From NCBI RefSeq assembly GCF_031846345.1, contig NZ_JAVRHX010000001.1:1488001-1552000 (forward strand): 64,000 bases of DNA, given 5' to 3'. Both the position numbers and the translations under genes were made by a program. The notes below the pieces were generated by a model. The model was not told the DNA's origin. It did no database searches and saw nothing but the letters and a program-made list of their open reading frames with translations. Positions 51,397-58,821 of this stretch are shown in pieces. The DNA comes from Glaciecola petra. Lineage in GTDB: Bacteria; Pseudomonadota; Gammaproteobacteria; Enterobacterales; Alteromonadaceae. The stretch's first letter is position 1; every line of letters begins with the position of its first letter.

Positions 51397-53031
51397 TTAA
51401 ATTACCACAGCACCACGTGATTGATAAATGTTTTGTTCTTCAAGATCTGTCATGTAACTAAAAAACCCAGTAACTAACGCGGCAATTGGATCAATCTTAT
51501 TTGGGCTTTTGGATTTATCGAGTTTCACATTGCCAGCAGGATCCATTTGCAAAACTACGTTCGACATAGCCCAATTTAGTACTGGATTACCATCATGCAC
51601 GAGTCGCTTAGATTTGGTGTAGGCTTCAATTTCCTTACAACTTGGACTCATTGAACGATAACCCTGTCCAACTTTTTCAACCGTGAAACCTTGTTGCTGT
51701 AATTGCGTGACCAGATACGTCGAGTTCCACGGGTCGAACGCCAATGATTTAATATCATAATCTTGCCCTAGTTGAGCAATATCACGTTCGATAAATTCAT
51801 AATCGATAACATCAGACGGTGTTAAATGAAGGTGTCCAGCGGCTACCCATGCACGATAGAAATTACGGTTTTTACAGTTCGGATCATCAAGTACAGACTT
51901 GGGCAAATAGTATCTGCCAGATACCACCACCTTATCACCTTGCGGAAATATCATACTCACTGCTGTAATATCGCTTTTAGAGCTTAAATCAAGCCCTAGA
52001 TAGCACTCAGAACCTTTTAGCGCGTCCAAATCAATATCAGCACCACATTTTTTCCATTGAGCAAGCTTGATCCACTCTTGTTCGCCTTCATGCCAAATAT
52101 TAAAGCGCTTTACCAATGTTTCAACCCATGTTGTGGGCATACCTTTTGCCCTATCAACTTGCGTACTTAATTCATCTTTTGAAATGCTAATATCTAGATT
52201 CGGGTTGGCTTTACCCCACATACTAGGCTGTTCGACTTCTTTTTCATCATCCAATGTGTAAATAATCCCAAAATACGATTCATCAATTGCTTCACTAGAT
52301 AATATTTGTTTCACATAATTGTGCTGTTCTTTACAAAATGACAGTGAACTTGTACCAGCCGTACTAATGGCGAATAAGAGCGCATTTTGACGCGCTCCCA
52401 TGCCTAAACTTATAGCACTGTATACAGAGTCATCAGGATGTAAATGCAACTCATCTATAATTGCACAACTTGGGTTCGTGCCTTCAATTGTATTAGCTTT
52501 AGCCGCCAATGGTCGCATGATTGAATTGCACTTTGGCTCTACCATATGATGCTGAAAAGATTTTATGCGTTCATCGAAGGCTAGTTTAACCATTTGCTTG
52601 GCATCATCAAACACAATGCGTGCTTGGTCACGTGATACCGCTGCCGTATAAATATCTTGCTGACCTTTTTCACATAACAAAAACCAATTCGCAATAATAG
52701 CCGCTAAACTTGATTTACCGTTTTTGCGTGGCACTTCCACATAAATCGTTCTGTATTTTCGTTGCCCGTTATCGACTCTAATAAAGCCGAAAATATTCGC
52801 CAGTATAAATGCTTGCCAGCCTTGCAGTTCAATTCGTTCACCACGCAAATGGCCTTTTACATGTGGACATAGGCTTGCGAATTTAATAACACGATTGGCT
52901 TTTACTTCATCGAATAGATAGGCGGAGTTTTTCAGGTCGGTAAAATAGCGTTCAACGGCTTGTTTAACAGTTTTGCACGCTAACAATTCACCACGTTGTA
53001 TTGATAAGGCGTAGTCATTCCATAAGCTCAT
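51397..53031 (-). CDS. terL: Terminase large subunit (HK97 type)
   Basis: A 544-aa packaging ATPase-nuclease from the ATG at 53031. The ATPase site is seen as the atypical Walker A VPRKNGKSS and Walker B CAIIDELHLH, with the coupling motif STAGTSSL. The nuclease domain follows with CYLGLDLSSKSDITAVS and LAFDPWNS, which carry the metal-binding aspartates. It pumps DNA into the head and cuts it. The upstream in-frame ATG at 53082 lies deep in the small terminase gene and is less likely. The start overlaps terS by 17 bp. Confidence 0.92.
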   Translation of the reverse strand: MSLWNDYALSIQRGELLACKTVKQAVERYFTDLKNSAYLFDEVKANRVIKFASLCPHVKGHLRGERIELQGWQAFILANIFGFIRVDNGQRKYRTIYVEVPRKNGKSSLAAIIANWFLLCEKGQQDIYTAAVSRDQARIVFDDAKQMVKLAFDERIKSFQHHMVEPKCNSIMRPLAAKANTIEGTNPSCAIIDELHLHPDDSVYSAISLGMGARQNALLFAISTAGTSSLSFCKEQHNYVKQILSSEAIDESYFGIIYTLDDEKEVEQPSMWGKANPNLDISISKDELSTQVDRAKGMPTTWVETLVKRFNIWHEGEQEWIKLAQWKKCGADIDLDALKGSECYLGLDLSSKSDITAVSMIFPQGDKVVVSGRYYLPKSVLDDPNCKNRNFYRAWVAAGHLHLTPSDVIDYEFIERDIAQLGQDYDIKSLAFDPWNSTYLVTQLQQQGFTVEKVGQGYRSMSPSCKEIEAYTKSKRLVHDGNPVLNWAMSNVVLQMDPAGNVKLDKSKSPNKIDPIAALVTGFFSYMTDLEEQNIYQSRGAVVI

Positions 53032-53344
53032 CAAGCGGATCTCGTTTGGTATCAATCGGTAATTTATCAGCCAGTAATGCACCGAATTTAATCATCAACT
53101 TTTGTGCTTCAGTCAATACTTTAAAGGCAGGGTTTTGACCACGTGTTTTGTTCGCATTCATCATTAGAAATAGACCATGTTCTTCAATGTCATGCATGGA
53201 CTGTCGGTATATTGCATAGTTTTGACAATACAGTTCGAGCCACGCCCAATCCTGATCATTCACATCGTCACGCTTTCGCAATATAGGCGCATACAACCGC
53301 CATTGAGATTTGGCAAAGTCGCTTAAATAGCTTGGCATTCTCAC
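53015..53344 (-). CDS. terS: Terminase small subunit (P27 family-like)
   Basis: A 109-aa helical protein matching the P27-type small terminase: LSDFAKSQWRLYAPILRKRD, then DWAWLELYCQNYAIYRQ and a C-terminal QNPAFKVLTEAQKLMIKFGALL. It would recognise the satellite's packaging site and direct TerL to it, the step by which PICIs favour their own DNA. The GTG at 53344 has AGGGGG at a good distance; an ATG two codons on is the alternative. It overlaps terL by 17 bp. Confidence 0.85.
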   Translation of the reverse strand: MRMPSYLSDFAKSQWRLYAPILRKRDDVNDQDWAWLELYCQNYAIYRQSMHDIEEHGLFLMMNANKTRGQNPAFKVLTEAQKLMIKFGALLADKLPIDTKRDPLDELME

Positions 53345-53415
53345 CTAGCACCCCCTAATGAAAAAGTGTCGTGAATAAAAATATGAAGGAGACGGCGATA
53401 GCACGGTAGGTAGGC

Positions 53416-53838
53416 TCACGTAGCAGATCCCCCCCGTACAGCACCAAAACCACGCTTGTCGATGACTCTTGTCTTCCAAGCATGACAGTCACGGCACAAC
53501 GGTTGATGATTATCTTCAACATAGAACAACGGATCATTTGCACCATTAACAGGCTCAATGTGATCAACGACTGTTGCAAGATTGATAATGTCGTAATCTT
53601 TGCAACGTACACATAATGGATTAGCGCGAAGATAACGCTTTCTATATCTGCGCCAAGTATGATCGTAGCCTTTATAGTGGGCTGGTAATCGTTTGTCTTT
53701 TGGACGTTGATTATGATTAGCGCAGTATTTGCCTATTGATACATCAACACGCAAAGGGCAACCGGTGAATGCACAACGTTTAACTTCCACCGTCTTGCAC
53801 CGATTGACCCTTTTGGATCCATGATTGACTGAACTCAT
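53416..53838 (-). CDS. HNH endonuclease of the packaging module
   Basis: A 140-aa HNH nuclease. Zinc cysteines are seen as CAFTGCPL, CVRCKDYD and CRDC, and the active motif as VVDHIEPVNG followed by NHQPLCRDCHAWKT. In HK97-type phages an HNH protein next to the terminase is needed for specific cleavage during packaging, and this position fits. The frame is open to 53883, but the ATG at 53838, preceded by GAAGG, is preferred. The start overlaps the portal gene by 59 bp. Confidence 0.87.
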   Translation of the reverse strand: MSSVNHGSKRVNRCKTVEVKRCAFTGCPLRVDVSIGKYCANHNQRPKDKRLPAHYKGYDHTWRRYRKRYLRANPLCVRCKDYDIINLATVVDHIEPVNGANDPLFYVEDNHQPLCRDCHAWKTRVIDKRGFGAVRGGSAT

Positions 53839-54964
53839 CACCGCCTTCACGTGGTGGCATATTCTCAGACCGCCTGACCTCATTGGGTGACATCACGCCA
53901 TTACGAATAGCCGCATCATAGACTTCATACCGTTCAGTTGAATTCGCACGCAACAAATCAGCCGTATTGAATTCAATAATGGTATTGGTACGGTACCTAT
54001 CTGACAGTAATTTGTTACTAAATTCTTGCTGAATATTGGTCAATAATGGACGCAAAGTTTGACCCAAGAATGCACGGCTGGCTTCAGTGAAGTTAGCGTA
54101 TGTGCTGTTGGTATAGTCTTGTAAGAAGATAGGCGATAACTTAAACATTCTTGCCACATCGACCACTGAGAAATTACGTGCCGCTAACCATTCAGCATCT
54201 TGGTTTGATAGGCTAATAGGTTTGAACTTCAACCCTTGTTCAAGCAATAGAATTTTACCTGTATTGCTTGTCCCTGAATGCGCATCAGATAGCGAATCTT
54301 TTAGACGCTTAATCGAATTCTCGTCTTTAAACATACTATCGGTTTCAAAGACACCTGAAGGTTTAACACCGTTTTTAAATAGTCTTGCACCATGCTCTTG
54401 TTGTGCTAATCCTAGACCAATCGCTTCACGGCATATTTGAATAGGAGATTTACCTTCAATGCCATCGTCAGTGTGGTATTTCAAATGCAGCACTTCTTCT
54501 TTCAAAAGATTGGCAAACTTGCCAGTTTCTAGTGCGATTTGATAACCCAATAGTCGCTGATTGTCTTTACGAATAATCACGCTATCAGGGTGTAATAAGG
54601 TCAATTGATTGGGTTTGCCCGTGCCATCATATTCAATGCGTGCGTATGCATTACCACGCAACAACATAGAGCGTATCAACGCCAATTTAAAATCATAGGC
54701 CGTCATACCGTTGTGATTGGGTGCTTGGTTTAATAAGCGTTCGATATGATGGTTTTGTGCACGCGTTCTTACATCATTGGTTTGTTGGTATACATGCACG
54801 GGTAAACTGGCGACCGCTTCAGATAATACCGATATGGCACAATGCACCGCTGGCAATGCTTGTGCGGTTTGTGAATTAACCGCCTGACCTGACGTAGTAT
54901 CCGCGCTTAGACTCAACAATAAATCGTGATTATTAGGGCGTGACCGTTTAAAGAAACTGAACAT
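53780..54964 (-). CDS. Phage portal protein (HK97 type)
   Basis: A 394-aa portal subunit, which forms the twelve-fold channel for DNA entry at one capsid vertex. The family pattern is clear: AVHCAISVLSEAVASLPVHVYQ near the N-terminus, the LIRSMLLRGNAYARIEYDGTGKPNQLTLLHPDSV block, and PIFLQDYTNSTYANFTEASRAF in the second half. Length is normal for HK97-type portals. It overlaps the protease stop by one base and the HNH start by 59 bp. Confidence 0.93.
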   Translation of the reverse strand: MFSFFKRSRPNNHDLLLSLSADTTSGQAVNSQTAQALPAVHCAISVLSEAVASLPVHVYQQTNDVRTRAQNHHIERLLNQAPNHNGMTAYDFKLALIRSMLLRGNAYARIEYDGTGKPNQLTLLHPDSVIIRKDNQRLLGYQIALETGKFANLLKEEVLHLKYHTDDGIEGKSPIQICREAIGLGLAQQEHGARLFKNGVKPSGVFETDSMFKDENSIKRLKDSLSDAHSGTSNTGKILLLEQGLKFKPISLSNQDAEWLAARNFSVVDVARMFKLSPIFLQDYTNSTYANFTEASRAFLGQTLRPLLTNIQQEFSNKLLSDRYRTNTIIEFNTADLLRANSTERYEVYDAAIRNGVMSPNEVRRSENMPPREGGDEFSQSWIQKGQSVQDGGS

Positions 54965-55500
54965 TAGATACGCTCCAATAGGTCAAGACGCTGTTGATGA
55001 TGCACTACTTGTCCCACTTGCATAGAACGTTGCGCTACTGCCACATTCGTCGCTTTATAAGCTGGCATACTGGTGATAGTAATTTCATGTAATACTGCAC
55101 GCGTAACCGTTCTAAGTGGCGGGGCTTGGTCATAATCCCAATTATCACCGCCAGTAGGGACGGAAAAACCAAAGGACATACCACGAATATCACCACGCTC
55201 AATCGATACCATCAATTCATCAGCGGTGCGGGTATCAGGTGGCGAGATTTCCACCAATAAACCTTGGTCATCACTGCGTATACTCATGGTGTTTGAGATA
55301 GTGCGCCCTAATAGCATTTTATAATCATGCTCAACCAAGGCACGTATATCGCCATTAATAGAATCACCAAACGCACCGTGTTGAATGATTTCAGTAAAGC
55401 CGCCTAGGTCTTCAGATCGTGAGCCGTACACAACAGGCCGACCCACAATCTTTTTACCTGACACTTTGAAATCATGACTTGCACGTAATTCAAAGTTCAT
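54964..55500 (-). CDS. HK97-type prohead protease
   Basis: A 178-aa serine protease that trims the capsid's N-terminal scaffold domain during maturation. The family signatures are present: GRPVVYGSRSEDLGGFTEII, the catalytic His in LVEHDYKMLLGRT and Ser in GMSFGFSV, then HEITITSMPAY. The frame is open to 55545, inside the capsid gene, but the ATG at 55500, directly after the capsid stop, is preferred. It shares one base with the portal gene. Confidence 0.92.
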   Translation of the reverse strand: MNFELRASHDFKVSGKKIVGRPVVYGSRSEDLGGFTEIIQHGAFGDSINGDIRALVEHDYKMLLGRTISNTMSIRSDDQGLLVEISPPDTRTADELMVSIERGDIRGMSFGFSVPTGGDNWDYDQAPPLRTVTRAVLHEITITSMPAYKATNVAVAQRSMQVGQVVHHQQRLDLLERI

Positions 55501-55504
55501 CGTC

Positions 55505-56662
55505 TTATGCCGCTTTTTTGAGGATTTTAACGGCATTACTATCAACTAGACCGCCGCCCACATAGCGGGTGGTGAGCATTTTGACGTAGCCCGGTTGCGT
55601 AATATTGTCGCGTATCATGCGTGTGCCTGTTGAATGGTCAATCACGTAATACGCCATCGATAAATCAGCCAATACCACTTCATCATCAGCAATTTGGTCA
55701 GAGATGATGACAGGCTTACCCAATAAGGTCGTCGCTTGACCTTCTTGCACTGAATCGCGCCATATGTAATCACCGTCATTGTTTTTAAGCTTGCGCAGTG
55801 ACAAAGCCATACTATCGGACATATACCATTTAAGGTTGTTACGATATGGGACAGCAAAGGCATGTAAGAAGGTAATCAAATCATCAAAATCAATAACGCC
55901 TGTTGTCGCACTTAAGGCTTCTTGGATTTCACCAAAGGTACGAGCCGCATCATTATCGGTTGAACGCGTGTATGTCAGAATGCCTTTTGGCTTTTTCACT
56001 GCATCACCATTCCAAAAAGCCGCTTCTTCTTTTAGGACAGTTTCAGCGGCGACTTCACTGGCTAACCAATCAGCCACATTGAAGCTCGACCAATCAAGTA
56101 TTTCTTGTGTGGTCTTAGGATAGGCATACAAGCTATTAAGCTTGATTTCGAGTTCTTCTAACTTACTGGTGTTAGTCTCGTTTCGTGTATCGGTTTCAGC
56201 CGCCCAATCAACCGAAGTACCGCCAACTGATACCAGCTTTTTAAACACTTCAGAGCCATGGCTTTTAATTGTGGCGTTTTGCCTAAACACTGAACGTTCT
56301 TTTAATAGCACGTGTATTTGATTGTCTACTGTGGGAATAACAGTATAACCACCATCAGCTTGCACACCCGCAGATAATGACCGTGCATCACCTGTTTGCA
56401 CAAATGAGCGAAGTTCTTCATTTGATGGTGTATTATCGGGTGCAGCTTGATCACCAGATACCAATGAACGTTCATGATCAGATACACTTTCTTCATGGGT
56501 AATTTGTTGGTTGATAGCTTCAATATCTGTGTTGATACTTTTCAGCTTTGTATTGTCTTCATCAGACAATGCACGCTTTTCAGTTTCAGCGGCATTTAAT
56601 ATTGAACGACTATTAGCAATCAGTTCAGCTTTCTTTTGACGTAATTCTATTAATTTTTTCAT
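55505..56662 (-). CDS. Major capsid protein (HK97 fold)
   Basis: A 385-aa capsid protein. Residues 1 to about 90 are a charged helical region (KKLIELRQKKAELIANSRSI and onwards) typical of the delta scaffold domain cut off by the prohead protease. From about 95 the HK97 fold follows, with LSAGVQADGGYTVIP, the E-loop region and GNDAVKKPKGIL-like patches (here NGDAVKKPKGILTYT), ending in TTRYVGGGLVDSNAVKIL. The ATG at 56662, with GAGAG 8 nt upstream, is preferred to the ATG at 56698. It is the first gene of the left-going head operon. Confidence 0.93.
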   Translation of the reverse strand: MKKLIELRQKKAELIANSRSILNAAETEKRALSDEDNTKLKSINTDIEAINQQITHEESVSDHERSLVSGDQAAPDNTPSNEELRSFVQTGDARSLSAGVQADGGYTVIPTVDNQIHVLLKERSVFRQNATIKSHGSEVFKKLVSVGGTSVDWAAETDTRNETNTSKLEELEIKLNSLYAYPKTTQEILDWSSFNVADWLASEVAAETVLKEEAAFWNGDAVKKPKGILTYTRSTDNDAARTFGEIQEALSATTGVIDFDDLITFLHAFAVPYRNNLKWYMSDSMALSLRKLKNNDGDYIWRDSVQEGQATTLLGKPVIISDQIADDEVVLADLSMAYYVIDHSTGTRMIRDNITQPGYVKMLTTRYVGGGLVDSNAVKILKKAA

Positions 56663-56730
56663 TGTAAACACTCTCACATGTGGGTAAATATGCATCAAGA
56701 GTGAATATTATGTGCATATAATGAATATAT

Positions 56731-56798
56731 ATGCAATTAAATGTGGCAAATACTGCATTTTTATGCAATATTGTGAATGCAATTTTCTTTTATTGCAT
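56731..56798. promoter_or_regulatory. ATGCAAT repeat cluster before the capsid operon
   Basis: Three direct ATGCAAT copies (56731, 56763, 56777) and one inverted copy (56792-56798), plus three looser TGCA-containing sites, lie within about 110 bp upstream of the capsid gene. They are candidate binding sites for an activator or repressor of the head operon. Confidence 0.5.
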
Positions 56799-56824
56799 CC
56801 ATTTTGGTCGTTGTAAACGATACT

Positions 56825-56861
56825 AAGCTTCTCTGTGTGGGATACTCAGAGGGGCTTTTTT
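56825..56861 (+). terminator. Strong plus-strand terminator, possible end of a small RNA
   Basis: An 11-bp stem (AAGCTTCTCTG with CAGAGGGGCTT, two G-U pairs in RNA) and an 11-nt loop run directly into a T-run at 56858-56861. It points right, away from the capsid operon. No annotated plus-strand gene lies upstream, so it either insulates the element's right end or ends a short unannotated RNA that would begin around 56700-56800. Confidence 0.6.
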
Positions 56862-56909
56862 ATGCGTGTTTGAAAATAATTTACTTGAAATAAACTAATG
56901 CGAATAATG

Positions 56910-56927
56910 TGCTACATATATGCTACA
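56910..56927 (+). promoter_or_regulatory. Paired TGCTACA sites, right arm-type integrase sites
   Basis: Direct TGCTACA copies start at 56910 and 56921, with the same 11-bp step and orientation as the left pair. They lie 66 bp inside attR, a distance typical of arm sites of lambda-type integrases. Confidence 0.7.
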
Positions 56928-56992
56928 CAGATTATTATTTGAGTAGTGACAAAAAGAGAGGGATGATTTAATCTATTGATTTTTATGAATTT

Positions 56993-57047
56993 ATTGGTCG
57001 GTGTGAGAGGATTTGAACCTCCGACCCCTGACACCCCATGACAGTGC
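56993..57047. repeat. attR: 55-bp repeat inside tRNA-Pro(GGG)
   Basis: It is identical to attL at 44999-45053. It supplies the 3' 53 nt of the intact tRNA-Pro gene, so integration left the tRNA functional. Confidence 0.95.
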
Positions 57048-57071
57048 GCTACCAAGCTGCGCCACACACCG
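56995..57071 (-). tRNA. proL: tRNA-Pro, anticodon GGG
   Basis: A 77-nt tRNA read on the minus strand with the CCA end encoded. The acceptor stem CGGTGTG pairs with CACACCG, the D arm has GCGCAGCTTGGTAGCGC, the anticodon loop is ATGGGGT giving anticodon GGG (codons CCC and CCU), and the T arm is GGAGGTTCAAATCCTC. It closely resembles E. coli proL. The anticodon stem carries one T-T mismatch. It is the integration target of the satellite to its left. Confidence 0.95.
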
Positions 57072-57083
57072 ACCGAAGCGCGT

Positions 57084-57112
57084 ATTATATTGATTTGTTG
57101 GTAAATATCCAG
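57084..57112 (-). promoter_or_regulatory. Promoter of tRNA-Pro
   Basis: A perfect TATAAT (57084-57089) on the minus strand, with a weak -35-like CTGGAT (57107-57112) 17 bp upstream and a GC-rich stretch (CGCGC) after the -10, as in stringently controlled tRNA promoters. The tRNA begins 12 bp downstream of the -10 box. Confidence 0.6.
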
Positions 57113-57140
57113 CGTTTTTAAAGCTTTGTGATGTACCTGT

Positions 57141-58115
57141 CTATTTATGCGGCACCCAAACAAGATTTTCAGGTTTTAAGTCGCTTTCACCACTATATCT
57201 GTAGGCTGCCAATACACCATCTTTTTGCACGACCGACCAATCTAAACAAGCTACTTTGTTGTTCATTAGCACAGGCTGACCTTGCATCCAGTAATGTCCA
57301 AAAAATATTGGCTTTTTGAAATCTACTTTGGGTTGGTGAGCAATATCAATAGCTTGGTCAGGTAATTCGCTTGGGTCCGGTACCGAAATGCACGTATTAC
57401 GATACGTTGGCATTTGTGTAAAGCCCCACCACTTTACACGCATTTTTGAACGCTTGCGACCAGCAGAATCGGTAAAGCTGCAGCCTTCAGGCAAACGTAT
57501 TTTTGGCCCGTTTAAGCAATATTCTATGGCTTTGAAAAAATCCATCGACACTCGTTTTGGTTGTTCCCACACTTTACTACTAATGGCGTTATTATCGTCG
57601 GCTAGTTCTTTTAACTTGGCTATGTGGGTATCGTGCCAGGCAGCATGCACGCAGCGAAAATAATCATTCTCGTAAAACAAAGGCAAGGTTTTTAACCAAG
57701 CAATAGTGCTTAAATACCAGTCGTTACTATAACTGGATTGCTCTAAAAAGGCTTGGTGTTCTTTTAAATTTTTTGGTGAGTGAGGGCGCATTGGAGTGCC
57801 CTCTTCATCCATTTCATACCACGCTATTGCATAAAGTTCATGGTTACCAAGTAACACTATTGCTTTGCCTGCTTGCTGCATATCGCGAAGAATGTCGACA
57901 ATTTCGACTTGCCCTGGTCCTCTATCAATTAAATCGCCTACAGAAATTAATGTTCTTGTTGGGTGTTGCCATACGCCATCTAACTTTTCGTAACCAAGTT
58001 TAACCAACAGGCGCTTAAATGCATCGCAGTAGCCATGGATATCGCCCACGATGTCGTAATTTGGAGTAGAGAACTCCTTGGTAGAGCCTGTCGATTGAAT
58101 ATTAATCGTCAGCAC
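57141..58115 (-). CDS. Metallophosphoesterase (PrpE/ApaH-like)
   Basis: A 324-aa calcineurin-type phosphoesterase. Metal-binding motifs occur in order: DIVGDIHG (DxH), GDLIDRGPG (GDxxDRG) and LLGNHEL (GNHE), with later histidines in CVHAAWHD and FGHYWM. The group includes bis(5'-nucleosyl)-tetraphosphatases and protein phosphatases; the exact substrate is unclear. It starts with a GTG overlapping dcd by 14 bp, so the two are co-transcribed. Confidence 0.85.
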   Translation of the reverse strand: MLTINIQSTGSTKEFSTPNYDIVGDIHGYCDAFKRLLVKLGYEKLDGVWQHPTRTLISVGDLIDRGPGQVEIVDILRDMQQAGKAIVLLGNHELYAIAWYEMDEEGTPMRPHSPKNLKEHQAFLEQSSYSNDWYLSTIAWLKTLPLFYENDYFRCVHAAWHDTHIAKLKELADDNNAISSKVWEQPKRVSMDFFKAIEYCLNGPKIRLPEGCSFTDSAGRKRSKMRVKWWGFTQMPTYRNTCISVPDPSELPDQAIDIAHQPKVDFKKPIFFGHYWMQGQPVLMNNKVACLDWSVVQKDGVLAAYRYSGESDLKPENLVWVPHK

Positions 58116-58686
58116 CTATTCTGCTAGCAACAGCGCCGTCTTGTCCGCGATATTTAGCATCTGCCCTAGAATTATAAGGTTGTTCAGCATAATCAGACAG
58201 TAATTCAAAGCTAACCGCACCAATTTTCATTTTGGGTTTAAGGGCCAAAGGTAACTTACCTGAGTTGAAAAACTCAAGGACGATGTTGCCCGACCAACCG
58301 GGATCGATTCGATGTGCAGTAACGTGCACCATTAAGCCTAAACGTGCTAAAGAAGAACGGCCATCTAACCAACCGACCATATTTGCAGGTAAAGTAATTG
58401 ATTCGTGAGTCACCGCAATAGCCAATTCGCCCGGGTGCAAGAAAAACGCTTTGTCGTCATCAATGACTATTTCGTCACTCATGACAGTGTCTAGTGCCGC
58501 TTGTACTTCATGTTTTTGGCCGCTTAAGTCAATAAATGGGGCCTGATGATCTTCAAATACGCGAAACTTGTTGCCTAACCTCACATCTACCGTTACGCCA
58601 CTTATGCTAACTTCTGAGGGCGCAGGAGAAATCACAATATTTCCTTCTGCTATATGTTTTTTAATATCCTTGTCGCATAAACGCAT
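58102..58686 (-). CDS. dcd: dCTP deaminase
   Basis: Dcd converts dCTP to dUTP, the main source of dUTP for thymidylate synthesis in enterobacteria-like cells. The 194-aa protein follows the E. coli enzyme (193 aa) almost throughout: MRLCDKDI, VDVRLGNKFR, FLHPGELAIAVTHESI, DGRSSLARLGLMVHVTAHRIDPGW with the catalytic glutamate region just after, and EDAKYR-like NSRADAKYRGQDGAVASRI. It lies downstream of mrp on the same strand, the usual neighbourhood. Confidence 0.97.
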   Translation of the reverse strand: MRLCDKDIKKHIAEGNIVISPAPSEVSISGVTVDVRLGNKFRVFEDHQAPFIDLSGQKHEVQAALDTVMSDEIVIDDDKAFFLHPGELAIAVTHESITLPANMVGWLDGRSSLARLGLMVHVTAHRIDPGWSGNIVLEFFNSGKLPLALKPKMKIGAVSFELLSDYAEQPYNSRADAKYRGQDGAVASRIGADD

Positions 58687-58821
58687 GATTTACTTCTTAT
58701 ATGGTTGTCGATTGATAATTTGATTGCCAAAGGCAAGCTGAGCGGTGCCTAAATTATGCGGTGAAGCGCCCTTTCTTGCAAGCACCAAGGGCAAAAACTG
58801 GCTAAATGTTAGACCGTTTAT

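Larger units (their letters stand above)
44999..57047. mobile_element. Integrated satellite of the capsid-forming PICI type (12 kb)
   Basis: The element is framed by a 55-bp perfect repeat from the 3' part of tRNA-Pro(GGG). One unit without the second repeat is 11,994 bp. It encodes a tyrosine integrase, an AlpA-like protein, a primase-helicase with an adjacent iteron origin, and an HK97-type head module (capsid, protease, portal, HNH, small and large terminase), plus four small unknown proteins and one membrane protein. No tail, tape-measure, baseplate, lysis or CI-type repressor gene is present. By known families this matches capsid-forming phage-inducible chromosomal islands, which use helper tails. 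A decayed prophage is the alternative, but every frame in the element is intact and the gene order is compact. Confidence 0.85.

Noticed and set aside
44999..57047. Reading the element as a complete prophage
   Set aside because: No tail, tape-measure, baseplate, holin, endolysin or CI-type repressor gene is present, and there is no unassigned space large enough to hold them.
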